DNA of 23,938 nt from Chara braunii. Its lineage: Eukaryota; Streptophyta; Charophyceae; Charales; Characeae. Position 1 is the stretch's first letter, and every line of letters starts with the position of its first letter. The stretch is from positions 1,304,087-1,328,024 of the forward strand of contig BFEA01000124.1 in NCBI GenBank assembly GCA_003427395.1, in the 5' to 3' direction. The notes beneath the pieces were generated by a model. That model did no database searches and was not told the DNA's origin. It saw only the letters and a list, made by a program, of their open reading frames with translations. Shown one piece after another: positions 1 to 8,018 of the stretch. The position numbers and the translations under genes are program-made.

Positions 1-10
1 GCGTGCATCT

Positions 11-27
11 AGATGTGTATAAGAGAC

Positions 28-29
<2 letters not shown>
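11..29 (+). other. Tn5/Nextera mosaic-end adapter remnant
   Basis: These 19 bases are exactly the Tn5 mosaic end used in Nextera libraries (AGATGTGTATAAGAGACAG). The five bases before it (CATCT, 6-10) continue into the opposite mosaic end, as expected for a mate-pair junction adapter. It is library sequence left in the assembly. The frame through it starts MCIRDR, a well-known adapter-derived pseudo-protein start. Bases 1-10 and the join to the following GA repeat should not be treated as genomic continuity. Confidence 0.95.

Positions 30-81
<52 letters not shown>
30..81. repeat. (GA)26 microsatellite
   Basis: An uninterrupted GA dinucleotide run directly abuts the adapter, so its true length and left flank are unknown. 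Confidence 0.95.
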
Positions 82-82
<1 letters not shown>

Positions 83-84
<2 letters not shown>

Positions 85-1390
85 CAGATGGCTACAATAA
101 CAACGGTTACGGTTTTGGCATATGAACCTCACCAACTTAAACGCGTTTCTGTCAAGATTGGGGGAACGAACGTGGAGAAGGCGAGGAGGAAGAAGGAGAA
201 AGGTGGGAAGGGAGAGGACGATGGCTATGGCGGAGCCCAAAATAAAGCGGGAGAAAAGGGATCAAGTTGGGATGGAATTTATCTTAATTTCTGAACTCCG
301 TCATGGAATTGAAAAAGCGGGTAGAAAGGGATTAAAAAAAGCTGCGAAAAAGGCATGGATAAAGCAGGGATGAGATTGCCGTAAGTGCTCTCCCCCTTCG
401 TCCTCAACCTACCTTCTCAACCTTGCAATCATCGTCATGATCATGATCATGATCATGGCATCATCATCATAAAAATCATCACTTCTCCTCCTCTCTCTTT
501 TTGTAATAATTTAATAAAAAATATGGACTCCATCTTTGTTTCTGTTAGTCAGTATATTATCCGCCTCCTTCCCACTTCTCCTCCTTCTCTACCTGCGCGT
601 TCCCTCTTCCACGTCATCATCATCATCATCATCATCACTGACACTCGGCACCGTCATCTGACCCCCCTCATCGCCATTTCTAGTCCAGATTCCGCTACGC
701 CCTCCTCCTCCTCCTCCTCCTCCTCTACGTTGCCTTGTAGACGCCACCATCAATCATCATCGTCGACAGCAATCGTCATCTTTATCTGACTTCCTCGTTC
801 TCGCTCTTCATCCAATCAACTTCCTCCTCCTCCTGCGCTTTTTTTCAACATGATCGTCATCGTCGTCGTTATTACTTGCCCATTAATTAAGTTATCAATA
901 TGAATCTCGTCGAGCTTACCGCCTTTACTTAAGCATTCTGTTCATCTTGTGGAGGAGGGGAGAAGGGAGAAAGTAGGTCAGGAGGGTGGGGTATGGAGGT
1001 GCAGAGGTGGAGAACCAGGATCCAGTGGGATGGGGGAGGGAGAGAGGATAGAAGAGGAAGGGGAGAAGGGAGTAGGGAAGAGGAGGACGAAGGAGGGAAG
1101 AGGAGTGTGCGCTTCTTGAACCCTCGATTCTGTCGCTATCTTTCTCTCTCTCTCTCTCTCTCGTGTCAGTGTTTAAATACGTGTCTGATGGTGTCTTGTG
1201 GTGTCACTATACCAGAAGGGTCATCTTTGCCAAGATGCCAGGAGGCAGGAGGGGTATTTGCGTTAGAGATTTTTTTCAGGTGTGAAACGACGGGAGAAGG
1301 CGGTTGAGTTATTTTCTTGTCAGATGCATTTTCGTCATCGACAGGTGGGATTGACTGGTGCGAGGGGCCTGTCTGGCTGCGCTTTGTCCA
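83..1390. other. Gene-free low-complexity region
   Basis: No convincing gene is seen. The stretch holds CAT/ATC triplet runs (430-480, 613-640), CTC repeats (about 701-725), a G/A-rich block (950-1105) and a (TC)10 run (1143-1162). Open frames here are short and biased in composition (RERE, SSS or HDHDH runs). Confidence 0.6.
436..457. repeat. 22-bp perfect palindrome built of ATGATC
   Basis: The run from CATGATC to GATCATG is its own reverse complement over 22 bases and contains three GATC sites. It is probably a by-product of ATGATC expansion rather than a selected site. Confidence 0.85.
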
Positions 1391-1873
1391 TGTGTATGAC
1401 CGTATCTGGACGGGATTACGACCGAATACTCTTTTATTTTTCTTTCTCTTTTTCTCTCTGTCATCTACCTGTGCTGATCGAGTCACGGACTCTCATCATA
1501 TATGCCGAACTTGTAGAAACTTAACGGCGAAGAAAACGGAATCTGGACGGCATTACGACCCTGTGTGTATAACTGTATCTGGACGGCATTACGACCGAAT
1601 ACACTTTTTCTTTTTCTCTTCTCTCTGTCATCTACTTGTGCTGATCGAGTCACGGACTCTCATCATAAATACCGAACTTGTGGAAACTTAACGGCGAAGA
1701 AAACGGAATCTGGACGGCATTACGACCCTGTGTATAACTGTATCTGGACGGCATTACGACCGAATACTCTTTTTCTTTTTCTCTTCTCTCTGTCATCTAC
1801 CTGTGCTGATCGAGTCACGGACTCTCATCATATATGCCGAACTTGTAGAAACTTAACGGCGAAGAAAACGGAA
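1391..1873. repeat. Tandem repeat, about 2.9 copies of 165-173 bp
   Basis: Units start at 1391, 1564 and 1729, each at TGTGTATrAC followed by TATCTGGACGG. Each continues through ATTACGACCGAATAC, a T/C-rich stretch, GATCGAGTCACGGACTCTC and AACTTAACGGCGAAGAAAAC. Units 2 and 3 are nearly identical apart from short indels; unit 1 is more diverged. The TATCTGGAC...ATTACGACCG part resembles the inner half of the palindromic MITE family found further right, so the array may have grown from a MITE fragment. A long frame runs through units 2 and 3 but follows the repeats and is not a gene. Confidence 0.9.
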
Positions 1874-2259
1874 AAGAAAACGGAAACGGAATCGCCCGAC
1901 ATCCGTTTGCTCAATCGGTATGGGCTATCGGTGGCTCGCTGTGAGAGCAGCAGGAGCAATAGCAGAGCAGCGGACTGGCTGTTTGTTTTTCTTTTACTGC
2001 TCAGTCTATGTTTTGTGTCCTGGCGTTTTTGTTCTTTTCTCCCCCCTCTCTCTGTAAGGTTCTCAACCCCGCCTCCCCCCCCCCTCCTTCATTCCCCTCC
2101 CTCCCTCCTTCCCTCATCCCTCGTCCGTGCGCGGTTTTTGCGCAGCCGATGGGTGCGCAAAAGGTACGCGCGAGGGGGAAAGGGAGAGGGGGGAGGGGGG
2201 AGGCCGGGGAGCGTCGTCGGCGGCGATCTATCTATTCTGATTACAGATTGGATAGTCAA
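1874..2259. other. C/T- and G-rich spacer with a 9-bp hairpin
   Basis: No gene is recognised. A pyrimidine-rich block spans 2036-2120. A perfect 9-bp inverted repeat, TTTTGCGCA (2136-2144) and TGCGCAAAA (2154-2162), with a 9-nt loop lies just before a G-rich block. Confidence 0.5.
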
Positions 2260-2273
2260 CTGCCACGTGGCAG
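2260..2273. repeat. CTGCCACGTGGCAG palindrome, copy 1
   Basis: A perfect 14-bp palindrome centred on the plant G-box core CACGTG. The same 14 bases recur at 2653-2666 and a 12-base version at 19992-20003. The context is repetitive DNA, so it is more likely a repeat terminus than a promoter element. Confidence 0.8.
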
Positions 2274-2400
2274 TTTTGACTGTGTTGACACAACCCGTGG
2301 CATCTGGTCTGAAAACTGGCCCAAATACAGAGCGTTTTCTGGTGAGATTACCAAGGATGCCGGGGGTGTATCCTCAGTTTTGACTGTGTTGATGCAACCC

Positions 2401-2602
2401 GTCTTCACCCCAATAGAACGACCGGTCATTATAGGGGGGGCAGTTTTCTGGTGAGATTACCGGACGAGTGCATCTGGTCTGAAAACTGGCCCAAATACAT
2501 GCACTGTTGAATTACAGACCGGTCATTATAGCTGTATTTGGGGCAGTTTTCAGACCTGCAACGATAATGACCGGACGATTGTATTCGGGTGAAGACCGGT
2601 AG
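2401..2602. mobile_element. Palindromic MITE-family copies, nested or rearranged
   Basis: The left end reads GTCTTCACCCCAATAGAACG then ACCGGTCATTATAG, and the right end is its inverted counterpart (ATAATGACCGGACG...TATTCGGGTGAAGACCGGTA). Between them is a second pair of family arms (CCGGTCATTATAGCTGTATTTGGGGC at 2519-2545, facing 2546-2600) plus a segment also found at 2300-2352 (GCATCTGGTCTGAAAACTGG, CCCAAATACA). The length (about 200 bp against about 105-115 bp for single copies) shows two copies joined or one inserted in another. Confidence 0.75.
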
Positions 2603-2652
2603 GTAGGGAGAATTCACAGAATGAGAGCATGCCGTTTCTGCTGTGAGGGGTT

Positions 2653-2666
2653 CTGCCACGTGGCAG
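2653..2666. repeat. CTGCCACGTGGCAG palindrome, copy 2
   Basis: Identical to the palindrome at 2260-2273. The two copies bracket the nested MITE block, and this one is followed six bases later by a poly(T) tract. Confidence 0.8.
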
Positions 2667-2671
2667 TTGGG

Positions 2672-2695
2672 TTTTTTTTTTTTTTTTTTTTTTTT
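2672..2695. repeat. Poly(T) tract, 24 nt
   Basis: A pure T run that reads as poly(A) on the minus strand. It may be the tail of a minus-strand retroposon, but no body or target duplication could be drawn around it. Confidence 0.8.
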
Positions 2696-2850
2696 GGGTA
2701 ACTGAATGGGCAAAGGCGCAAGGTAGTGTGAGGTGAAATTGAGAGAAGAACATAGCTCTTTTTTTTTAAATAATAATAAAAAAAGAGGCAGAGGAGCGGG
2801 TGAGAGGAACGATTATCTACGCATGATGATTACTATAGGACATACTGGAA

Positions 2851-3445
2851 TGAATCTGGGCGTTATTCCGCTCAGATTCGAATGATCTGTCTGTTTGTGA
2901 GATCTGCGGGCTGAGAAAAGACATGCACGCGAAGTGGTGGCGAGGTTGGCAAACCAGTGTGTTAGGGGATACTGCTCACACTAATAAGGACATTCAGATG
3001 AATCTGGGCGTTATTCCGCTCAGATACGTAAAGGCCACCTGTGAGTATGCCCTTCCTTACAGCGGATCGTGAGATCCGCGGCGGGAAAAGACATGCACGC
3101 TAAGTGGAGGCGAGGGGAGTGAACCAGTGTGTTAGGGGATACTACCACTCACATTAATAGGACATAATAATCGAATGAATCTGGATCTTATTCCGCTCAG
3201 ATACATATTAAAAAAAAGGCCCAATTCCGAGTATGCCCTTACTGCGGATCGGAAGATCTGCGGCGGAGAGAGAAAAGGCATGCACGCTAAGTGGAGGCGA
3301 GGTTGGCAAACCAGTGTGTTAGGGAATGCTCCTCACACTAACAAGGACATATTCGGATGAATCTGGGCCTTATTCCGCTCAGATGCATTTGAAAAAAAAG
3401 GGCTAATTGCGAGTATGCCCTCACATCGGATCGTCAGATTGAAAA
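2851..3445. repeat. Tandem array, 3.5 units of 148-182 bp
   Basis: Units start with TGAATCTGG at 2851, 2999, 3176 and 3358. Each carries TTATTCCGCTCAGATnC, GAGTATGCCC, CGGATCGnnAGATCnGCGG, AAAAGrCATGCACGC, AAGTGGnGGCGAGG and ACCAGTGTGTTAGGG, and ends with ACTAAnAAGGACAT. The fourth unit is cut after about 85 bases. Spacing grows from 148 to 177 to 182 bp because unit 1 lacks part of the middle. Partial ends before 2851 (ACTATAGGACATACTG) suggest a further decayed unit on the left. No coding potential is shared between units. Confidence 0.9.
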
Positions 3446-3545
3446 GTCCCTCAAGAGTGTCCACTGGGGGGTCTTATGAGACGGAGAAGCGCAGGCAGTA
3501 ATCTCCCCTTAATGATAGTGATACAAACAGCCTACTTATGTCAAT

Positions 3546-3620
3546 GACGAAGACGATGATGATGACGATGATATGATGATGATGATGATGATGATGATAT
3601 GATGATGATGACGCTGATGA
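3546..3620. repeat. (GAT)n-rich simple repeat
   Basis: Imperfect GAT/ATG triplets next to the left end of a MITE copy. Confidence 0.85.
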
Positions 3621-3648
3621 ATTGCAGAGTGCGCTGTCAAGTGCCCTA

Positions 3649-3755
3649 CAGTCTTCACCTGAATATAACGCCCAGTCGTTATAGCTGTATTTGGGGCACT
3701 TTTCAGTCCAGATGCAGCGATAAAATGACTGAGCGTTCTATTCGGGTGAATACGG
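3649..3755. mobile_element. Palindromic MITE (Tc1/mariner-like), 107 bp
   Basis: A near-complete inverted repeat. The left arm CAGTCTTCACCTGAATATAA and the right arm (TTCTATTCGGGTGAATACGG at its end) pair through almost their whole length. The inner parts (TTATAGCTGTATTTGG and CCAGATGCAGCGATAA) also pair imperfectly. TA flanks both ends (3647-3648, 3756-3757), as expected for Tc1/mariner-type (Stowaway-like) MITEs. No coding capacity. Confidence 0.75.
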
Positions 3756-3802
3756 TAGTACGTGGAATATTGAAGGGTTTAGTTTAGTTAGGAAGAGTGC
3801 TC

Positions 3803-3892
3803 ATCTTGCCAGGAGGTCACCCATCCTTTGTAACACTCTTCATACCCAGCGGCGGCGCTTGGCTTCTCAGTTCGGATGAGATCGGCGCATTA
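3803..3892 (-). pseudogene. 5S rRNA-derived pseudogene fragment
   Basis: On the minus strand this segment follows the eukaryotic 5S rRNA order: a GATCtCATCcGAACT-like block, GAAGcCAAGC (the box A region, normally close to AAGTTAAGC), a diverged middle with AGAGT, then GGATGGGTGACCTCCTGG, the conserved box C and 3' domain. It is about 90 bases against about 120 for a functional 5S gene, lacking the 5' end and the last bases. Diverged positions lie in the internal promoter. It is best read as a 5S pseudogene or the head of a 5S-derived SINE. Confidence 0.75.
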
Positions 3893-3929
3893 AGAGAAGA
3901 AGAAGAGATGGCGTGTATACATCCAGAGA

Positions 3930-3991
3930 ACGCTCGGGCATTATCGCTGCATCTGGACTGAAAAGTGCCCCAAATACAGCTATAACGACTG
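3930..3991. mobile_element. Partial palindromic MITE copy
   Basis: CGCTCGGGCATTATCGC, GCATCTGGACTGAAAAGTGC and CCCAAATACAGCTATAACGA are the inner two-thirds of the MITE family. The outer TTCACCCGAA arms are missing. The copy abuts the next 5S-like fragment at 3990. Confidence 0.7.
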
Positions 3992-4197
3992 GAGGTCACC
4001 CATCCTTGTACTCTTCCGGACTTCCCCCGAACACAACGCACCCTCATTATGACCGCATCCAACGGGAAAGATGGTGTGTATACCTCCAGATTCAGGGTGC
4101 GTTATGTTCGGGGGAAGATGGGTAGTCCGACCCAACGCCCAACGGCGCTTGGGTTCCGAGTGCGGTTGGGATCGAGCGCATTAGGAGGTCACCCATC
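3990..4197 (-). pseudogene. 5S-derived repeat interrupted by a MITE
   Basis: A 5S-like 3' part (GGAGGTCACCCATCCTTGTA on the plus strand, 3991-4010) and a 5S-like 5' part (about 4131-4183: GGCGCTTGGGTTCCGAG ... GGGATCGAGCGCATTA) are separated by a MITE-like inverted repeat at 4021-4117. At 4184 the 5' part is joined directly to another GGAGGTCACCCATC, giving a head-to-tail junction as in tandem 5S units or dimeric 5S SINEs. All pieces are minus-oriented like the copy at 3803-3892. Not a functional gene. Confidence 0.6.
4021..4117. mobile_element. Divergent palindromic MITE inside a 5S fragment
   Basis: The left arm CTTCCCCCGAACACAACGCA continuing CCCT (4021-4044) matches the inverted right arm at 4094-4117 with one mismatch in 24. 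The arm is a diverged form of the MITE terminus (CTTCACCCGAATAGAACGC) and is followed by CATTATGACCGCATCC, again family-like. Confidence 0.7.
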
Positions 4198-4475
4198 ATG
4201 GAGCTGCTCGTCTTTGGAGTGGATGGGTGATTTGTGTTCTTGGGTGATTGATTGATTGATTGATTGATTGGGTGGGAGGGTGACAGCGTGGACGACGTAA
4301 ACTGCCCCCATCATAGAGCTGCTCGTCTCTGGATTGGATGGGGTGCCGCAATGCGCACGGGTGATGGGTGATTTGGGTTCTTGGGTGATTGATTGATTGA
4401 TGGGTGATTTGGGTTCTTGGGTGATTGATTGATTGATTGGGTGGGTGACAGCATGTACGACGTAAACAACTGCCA
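4194..4475. repeat. Two long direct repeats with (TGAT)n cores
   Basis: Units 4194-4308 and 4309-4475 both run CATCATrGAGCTGCTCGTCT, GGATGGG, GGTGATTTGnGTTCTTGGG, (TGAT)n, GGGTGACAGC, ACGACGTAAAC. The second unit has an internal duplication of its GGGTGATTTGGGTTCTTGGG part. TGAT runs reach about six repeats. Confidence 0.9.
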
Positions 4476-4761
4476 AGCCTGTGTGACAATATTGTATTGG
4501 GCCTATTAGGCCTATATTTAACCCCCAAACCCCCCCCCGCCCCAAAAAAATAAAAATAAAAAATAAAAAAAATAATGATGAAATTTGGGGGTTGGACCCA
4601 CCCCGAGGGTGGGTAGGAGGAGCCTTAACCGTATACCTGTGTGTTTCATACAGTCCGTTAGATGATTCCCTCGTCATCTTCGCGGGTGATGTGCTAACCT
4701 TTCTATCGGCAGTTTCCCAACCGGTCATTGTGTCTATATAGAGAGTAGGTGAAGCGATTTA

Positions 4762-4871
4762 CCCTTCTTCACCCGCGAATACAATGTTCGATCCTTATTG
4801 CTGGTATTTAGACGGAAAGATACCCCAAATACAGCTATAATCACCGTACGTTGTATTCGGGGGAAGAAGGG
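4762..4871. mobile_element. Palindromic MITE, 110 bp
   Basis: Begins CCCTTCTTCACCCGCGAATA and ends with its inverse (GTATTCGGGGGAAGAAGGG), with TA immediately outside both ends (4760-4761, 4872-4873). The inner part CCCCAAATACAGCTATAATC is the family core. Among the better preserved copies. Confidence 0.8.
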
Positions 4872-4872
4872 T

Positions 4873-5080
4873 AGTTTAGTTGCTGCTGAGGGTGCTGCTG
4901 GGTTTCGAACGCAGGCAGGCCGCTTAGCAGGCAGGCAGGCAGGCTACTACGGTCTTCCCTGGAACACAGCGCACCCTCATAATAATGATGACTTCACCGG
5001 CCTGAAGGAGGGCTCATCATCAGGGTAACCGGCGTTCAAACCCAAACCCAGCAGCACCGTCAGCAAGTAAACTACCCATC
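4873..5080. repeat. Imperfect inverted repeat, arms about 45 bp
   Basis: The arm at 4873-4914 (TAGTTTAGTTGCTGC ... GGGTGCTGCTGGGTTTCGAACGC) is matched on the opposite strand at about 5028-5074 (TAGTTTACTTGCTG ... GGTGCTGCTGGG ... TTTGAACGCCGG). A smaller inverted pair inside and beyond it (CAGCGCACCCT near 4968, AGGGTGCGTTGTGTT near 5087) matches termini of the divergent MITE at 4021-4117. GGTTTCGAACG resembles a Pol III B box, but no A box or tRNA fold accompanies it. Confidence 0.55.
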
Positions 5081-5102
5081 ATCATCAGGGTGCGTTGTGT
5101 TG

Positions 5103-5378
5103 TGTGTGTGTGTGTGGGTGGGGGGGTGGGGGCGAGACGGCAGTTGGGCCAGGACATAGTTCAGGTTGTTTTTGGTTGTTTTTGTCCTATCTGCTATCGA
5201 ACAACATTGTGCCCGCTCTTATTGCCTGCGCTTATTTCCCGCGCTTATATCTCGCGCTTATTTCCTTTCCCGCGCTTGTTTTTTTTTGCGGTCGCGCTTA
5301 TTTCCCGAGCTTATTGCCTGTGCTTATTGCCAGAGCTTCCGCGCTTGTTTTCGCGTTCACGCTTGTTTCGCCGCGAGT
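5103..5378. repeat. GT run and CGCGCTTATTTCC minisatellite
   Basis: After a short GT/G-rich run (5099-5130) come about twelve imperfect copies of a 10-13 bp motif, CGCGCTTATTTCC or GCTTATTGCC, between 5214 and 5378. The reading frames through it are repeats of LISRAYF type and not credible proteins. Confidence 0.8.
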
Positions 5379-5389
5379 GCGGTCCTAAT

Positions 5390-5610
5390 TGATGTAATCT
5401 ATTTGACTATATATATTTGCCATGCAGTGAAGAAAACGGGCTACGACAAGCGTAAGCGATCGTCGAATGGTAGAGACAAGGACGGCACCCCCCTCCGGGG
5501 GGCGGGGGGCGCGGGAGTGTGTAGGGGAATTAGAGCGAAGGATCTCAGAGCTGACCACAGTGGCAATCCATCATAAGAAGTAACGAGTAGGAAGAAGGGG
5601 AGAAGAGGAG
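5390..5610 (+). other. Unassigned segment, possible decayed exon
   Basis: After TATATATATTTGCCATGCAG, which could serve as a splice acceptor, the frame reads through basic residues (KKTGYDKRKRSSNGRDKDG) into a G/C-rich run and stops at 5574-5576. The base composition differs from the neighbouring repeats. I recognise no family, and there is no donor site or upstream exon to support a gene. Confidence 0.15.
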
Positions 5611-5621
5611 TTTGCACGAAT

Positions 5622-6747
5622 GAGGGAGGGAGGGAGCGATGGGGAAGAGGAGGGAGGGAGGGAGCGATGGGGGAGAGGAGGATGATAGGGAGAGGGGATA
5701 GGGTGGTGCTGGCGAAGAGGAGCGTGATGATATGGTGTGGTTGGTGGAAGCGATGATTTTTCGATGATGATGATGAGGAGGACGATGACGATGATTGAAT
5801 GATTGAATAATGAACGACGGATGATGATCATAAGGACAGTTACGCGAACGATGATGATGAGCAGGGAGAGAGCAGCAGGAGAAGACGATAGGAGTGATGA
5901 TGAAAGGGGGGTATGGTGATGGAGAATAGTATCGTGATGGTATGATGATGGAGATGATGATGATGATGATGATGATGACGATGTTAATTATGATTGTGAC
6001 GTTGGTGATGATGACGATGATGATGATGATGATGGTGATGATGATAATTACGACGATGATGATGGTGATGAGGACAGCTAGATGAATGACGATGATAAAG
6101 ACGAGGGTGAGAGCAGCAGGAAAAAAATGCTGGACATTATGAGGATGATGGGGGGTGGGGTGGTGCTGAGGAGCACAGCGTGATGATATGATGATTGCTG
6201 GCAGTGGTAATCGATGATGATGATGATGATGAGTACGACAAGTAGGGGGGGGGACGAAGATGATGAGGAAGAGGGTAAGAGCGGCAGGAGAGTGATGGAG
6301 AGGAGGACGATGGGGGTCCGGGTGATGCTGACGAAGAGGAGCGTGATGATATAATGGTTGACGTCAATGATAATTGATGACGATGATGAGTCGGATACTA
6401 CCGTCTTCCACCGAATAGAACGCTTGGTAATTATCCCTGAATCTGGACTGGAAACTAGCCCAAATACGGCTGTAATGACCGGGCGTATATTCCGGTGAAG
6501 ACGGTAGGGGGACGAAGCTGACGATGAAGAGGGGGAGAGCGGCCAGAGTGATGGAGAGAGGAGCACGATGAGGGGTGTGGTGGTGGTGTGAAGGAGCGTG
6601 ATGAAATGACGATCGATGACAATGATGATCAATGATGATCGATGTTGATCGATGTTGATTGAGTGATTGAGGATGATCGGTGATGATTGATGATTATGAT
6701 TATGATGATGATGATGATTGATTGATTGTGGATGATTGATTGATGAC
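5622..6747. repeat. G/A-rich and GAT/TGAT-rich simple-sequence block
   Basis: Starts with a 19-base direct repeat (GAGGGAGGGAGGGAGCGAT at 5622 and 5650, period 28), then long imperfect GAT/ATG tracts (5750-6240) and TGATTGAT tracts (6600-6747). It is interrupted by a MITE copy at 6401-6504. Paired GAGGATGATG/GAGCGTGATGATAT phrases recur (5720, 6177, 6340, 6595), so the block also grew by duplication of 150-200 bp segments. No genes seen. Confidence 0.85.
6401..6504. mobile_element. Palindromic MITE, 104 bp, TA-flanked
   Basis: Begins CCGTCTTCCACCGAATAGAA and ends with CCGGTGAAGACGG. TA lies outside each end (6399-6400, 6505-6506). The core carries TGAATCTGGACTGGAAACTA and GCCCAAATACGGCTGTAATG. 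It sits inside the GAT-rich block, which is clearly older or unrelated DNA. Confidence 0.8.
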
Positions 6748-6908
6748 GAGGATGATTGATTGAGGATGATGAGGATGATTGATTGAGGATGATGAGGATG
6801 ATTGATTGAGGATGATGAGGATGATTGGTTGAGGATGACGAGGATGATTGATTGAGGATGATGGGGATGATTGATTGAGGATGATGAGAATGATTGATTG
6901 AGGATGAC
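6748..6908. repeat. Minisatellite, exactly 7 x 23 bp
   Basis: Seven back-to-back units of GAGGATGATTGATTGAGGAT plus GAT or GAC, with boundaries at 6748, 6771, 6794, 6817, 6840, 6863 and 6886. Variants are single substitutions (GGTTG in unit 4, GGGG in unit 6, GAGAATG in unit 7). The 23-bp period is not a multiple of three or four, so this is a higher-order unit on top of the GAT/TGAT background. Confidence 0.95.
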
Positions 6909-7029
6909 TGATTGATGATGACGTGGACGAAGGAGAGAACAGCAGGGATGACGGTGAATAATGATATGAAGAAAGTGATGATACGGAGAAGTAGTATGAG
7001 AAAAGTGACGAGGATGCCGATTAGGCTAA

Positions 7030-7093
7030 TACCATCTTTACCCGAATTGAGCGCCCGGTCATTATTGCTGCATCTGGATTGAAAGTTGGCCTA
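7030..7093. mobile_element. Left half of a palindromic MITE
   Basis: ACCATCTTTACCCGAATTGA then GCGCCCGGTCATTATTGCTG and CATCTGGATTGAAAGTTGGC match the left arm and centre of the family. The right arm is absent. The left edge is flanked by TA. Confidence 0.75.
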
Positions 7094-7311
7094 CCCCGAG
7101 GTGGCGGGGACGAGCGGATGGTTGTGTGGTTGTTATTGTCGTTTTTTTATTACTAATTTAATCTAAATCTATTTACTTATATATTATTTTGTTATACAAT
7201 TTATACTAGTATGATTTATTTTATCATCGTGATGACGGTTATGATGGTTATGATGAGATGAGGAGGAAGAGGAAGGTGGGAAATGCCTGACGCAGGGAAG
7301 ACAATACTGAA

Positions 7312-7367
7312 GCATCTGCATTTCGGGCAACTTCCAGTCTTGGTACAGCCAGCGAAAATGACTGGGC

Positions 7368-7402
<35 letters not shown>

Positions 7403-7432
7403 GACCGGGCGTTCTATTCGGGGGAAGACGGG
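7312..7432. mobile_element. Right half of a MITE with a poly(T) insertion
   Basis: The core and right arm of the family are split by 27 T. The 16 bases AATGACTGGGCGTTCT (7357-7372) precede the T run and AATGACCGGGCGTTCT (7400-7415) follow it. One mismatch in 16 makes this a convincing target-site duplication, so the T run is the trace of target-primed retroposition of a poly(A) RNA onto the minus strand, with little or none of the RNA body kept. After it the arm finishes TATTCGGGGGAAGACGG. Confidence 0.75.
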
Positions 7433-7530
7433 ACTTTTTCTTTTTCTTCCACTCTCCCAGGATTGTGATTCAAAATTCAGTTAACAAAAAAAAAAAGGGA
7501 ACCAAAAAAACAATAAAAGGAGGAGCGGGA

Positions 7531-7766
7531 ATTGTTTCCTGCCGTTAGTCCAATCCAAACAGGTCATTATTATCCAAGCTGTATCTAGTGTGCAAATTGG
7601 ACCAAATACGGCTTTAATGAAAAGAGCGGGAATTGTATCCGGGGCTGCGAACTGTTTCCTGCCGTTAGTCAAATCCAAACAGGTCGTTATTATCCAAGCT
7701 GTATCTAGTGTGCAAATTGGACCAAATACGACTATAATGACTGGGCGTTCTATTTGGGCGAAGAAG
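7531..7766. repeat. Tandem duplication, period 120, with MITE cores
   Basis: Segments 7531-7620 and 7651-7740 are almost identical: TGTTTCCTGCCGTTAGTC, AATCCAAACAGGTCrTTATT, ATCCAAGCTGTATCTAGTGT, GCAAATTGGACCAAATACG. The second continues into a complete right arm of the palindromic MITE (GACTGGGCGTTCTATTTGGGC, GAAGAAGGTA). The unit therefore joins a TGTTTCC...CCGTTAGTC motif, common in 8-9.7 kb, to a MITE core. Confidence 0.9.
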
Positions 7767-7903
7767 GTAAAGGGTGAAAAAAAACAAGAACAACAAGAAC
7801 AGCAGAGCAAGAACTGCATCCATCTTTTTATGGGGAAAAAAAAAAAAAAAAAGAACAGGGAAGGCCAGACAGGACACCATCGTTAACTCTTACCCATCGT
7901 TTA

Positions 7904-8018
7904 CCCTCTTCACCCGAATTGAACGCCTGGTCATTTTTACAGCCGTATTTGGTCCGATTTGCACACTAGATACACACAGGGGCGATACTGACCGGGCGTT
8001 CGTTTCGGTTGAAGACGG
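7904..8018. mobile_element. Palindromic MITE, 115 bp, TA-flanked
   Basis: Begins CCTCTTCACCCGAATTGAAC and ends GTTCGTTTCGGTTGAAGACGG, with TA on both sides (7902-7903, 8019-8020). The core GTATTTGGTCCGATTTGCAC, ACTAGATACA is the inverse of the core in the 120-bp tandem unit (TGTATCTAGTGTGCAAATTG), so these form one subfamily. Confidence 0.8.

Noticed and set aside
13-294. Open frame starting MCIRDR with RE repeats
   Set aside because: It starts inside the Tn5 mosaic-end adapter and runs through a GA microsatellite; not a gene.
1565-2383. 272-codon plus-strand frame
   Set aside because: It follows the 170-bp tandem repeat and a pyrimidine-rich spacer; repeated peptides mirror DNA repeats.
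2851-3445. CRISPR-like array of repeats and spacers
   Set aside because: Units are 148-182 bp and the variable parts are themselves related; the context is eukaryotic.
3803-3892. Functional 5S rRNA gene
   Set aside because: It is too short, the internal promoter is diverged and the 5' end is missing.
4189-4728. 179-codon minus-strand frame with repeated NQSITQEPKSP units
   Set aside because: Translation of the (TGAT)n direct repeats; it ends in unrelated low-complexity sequence.
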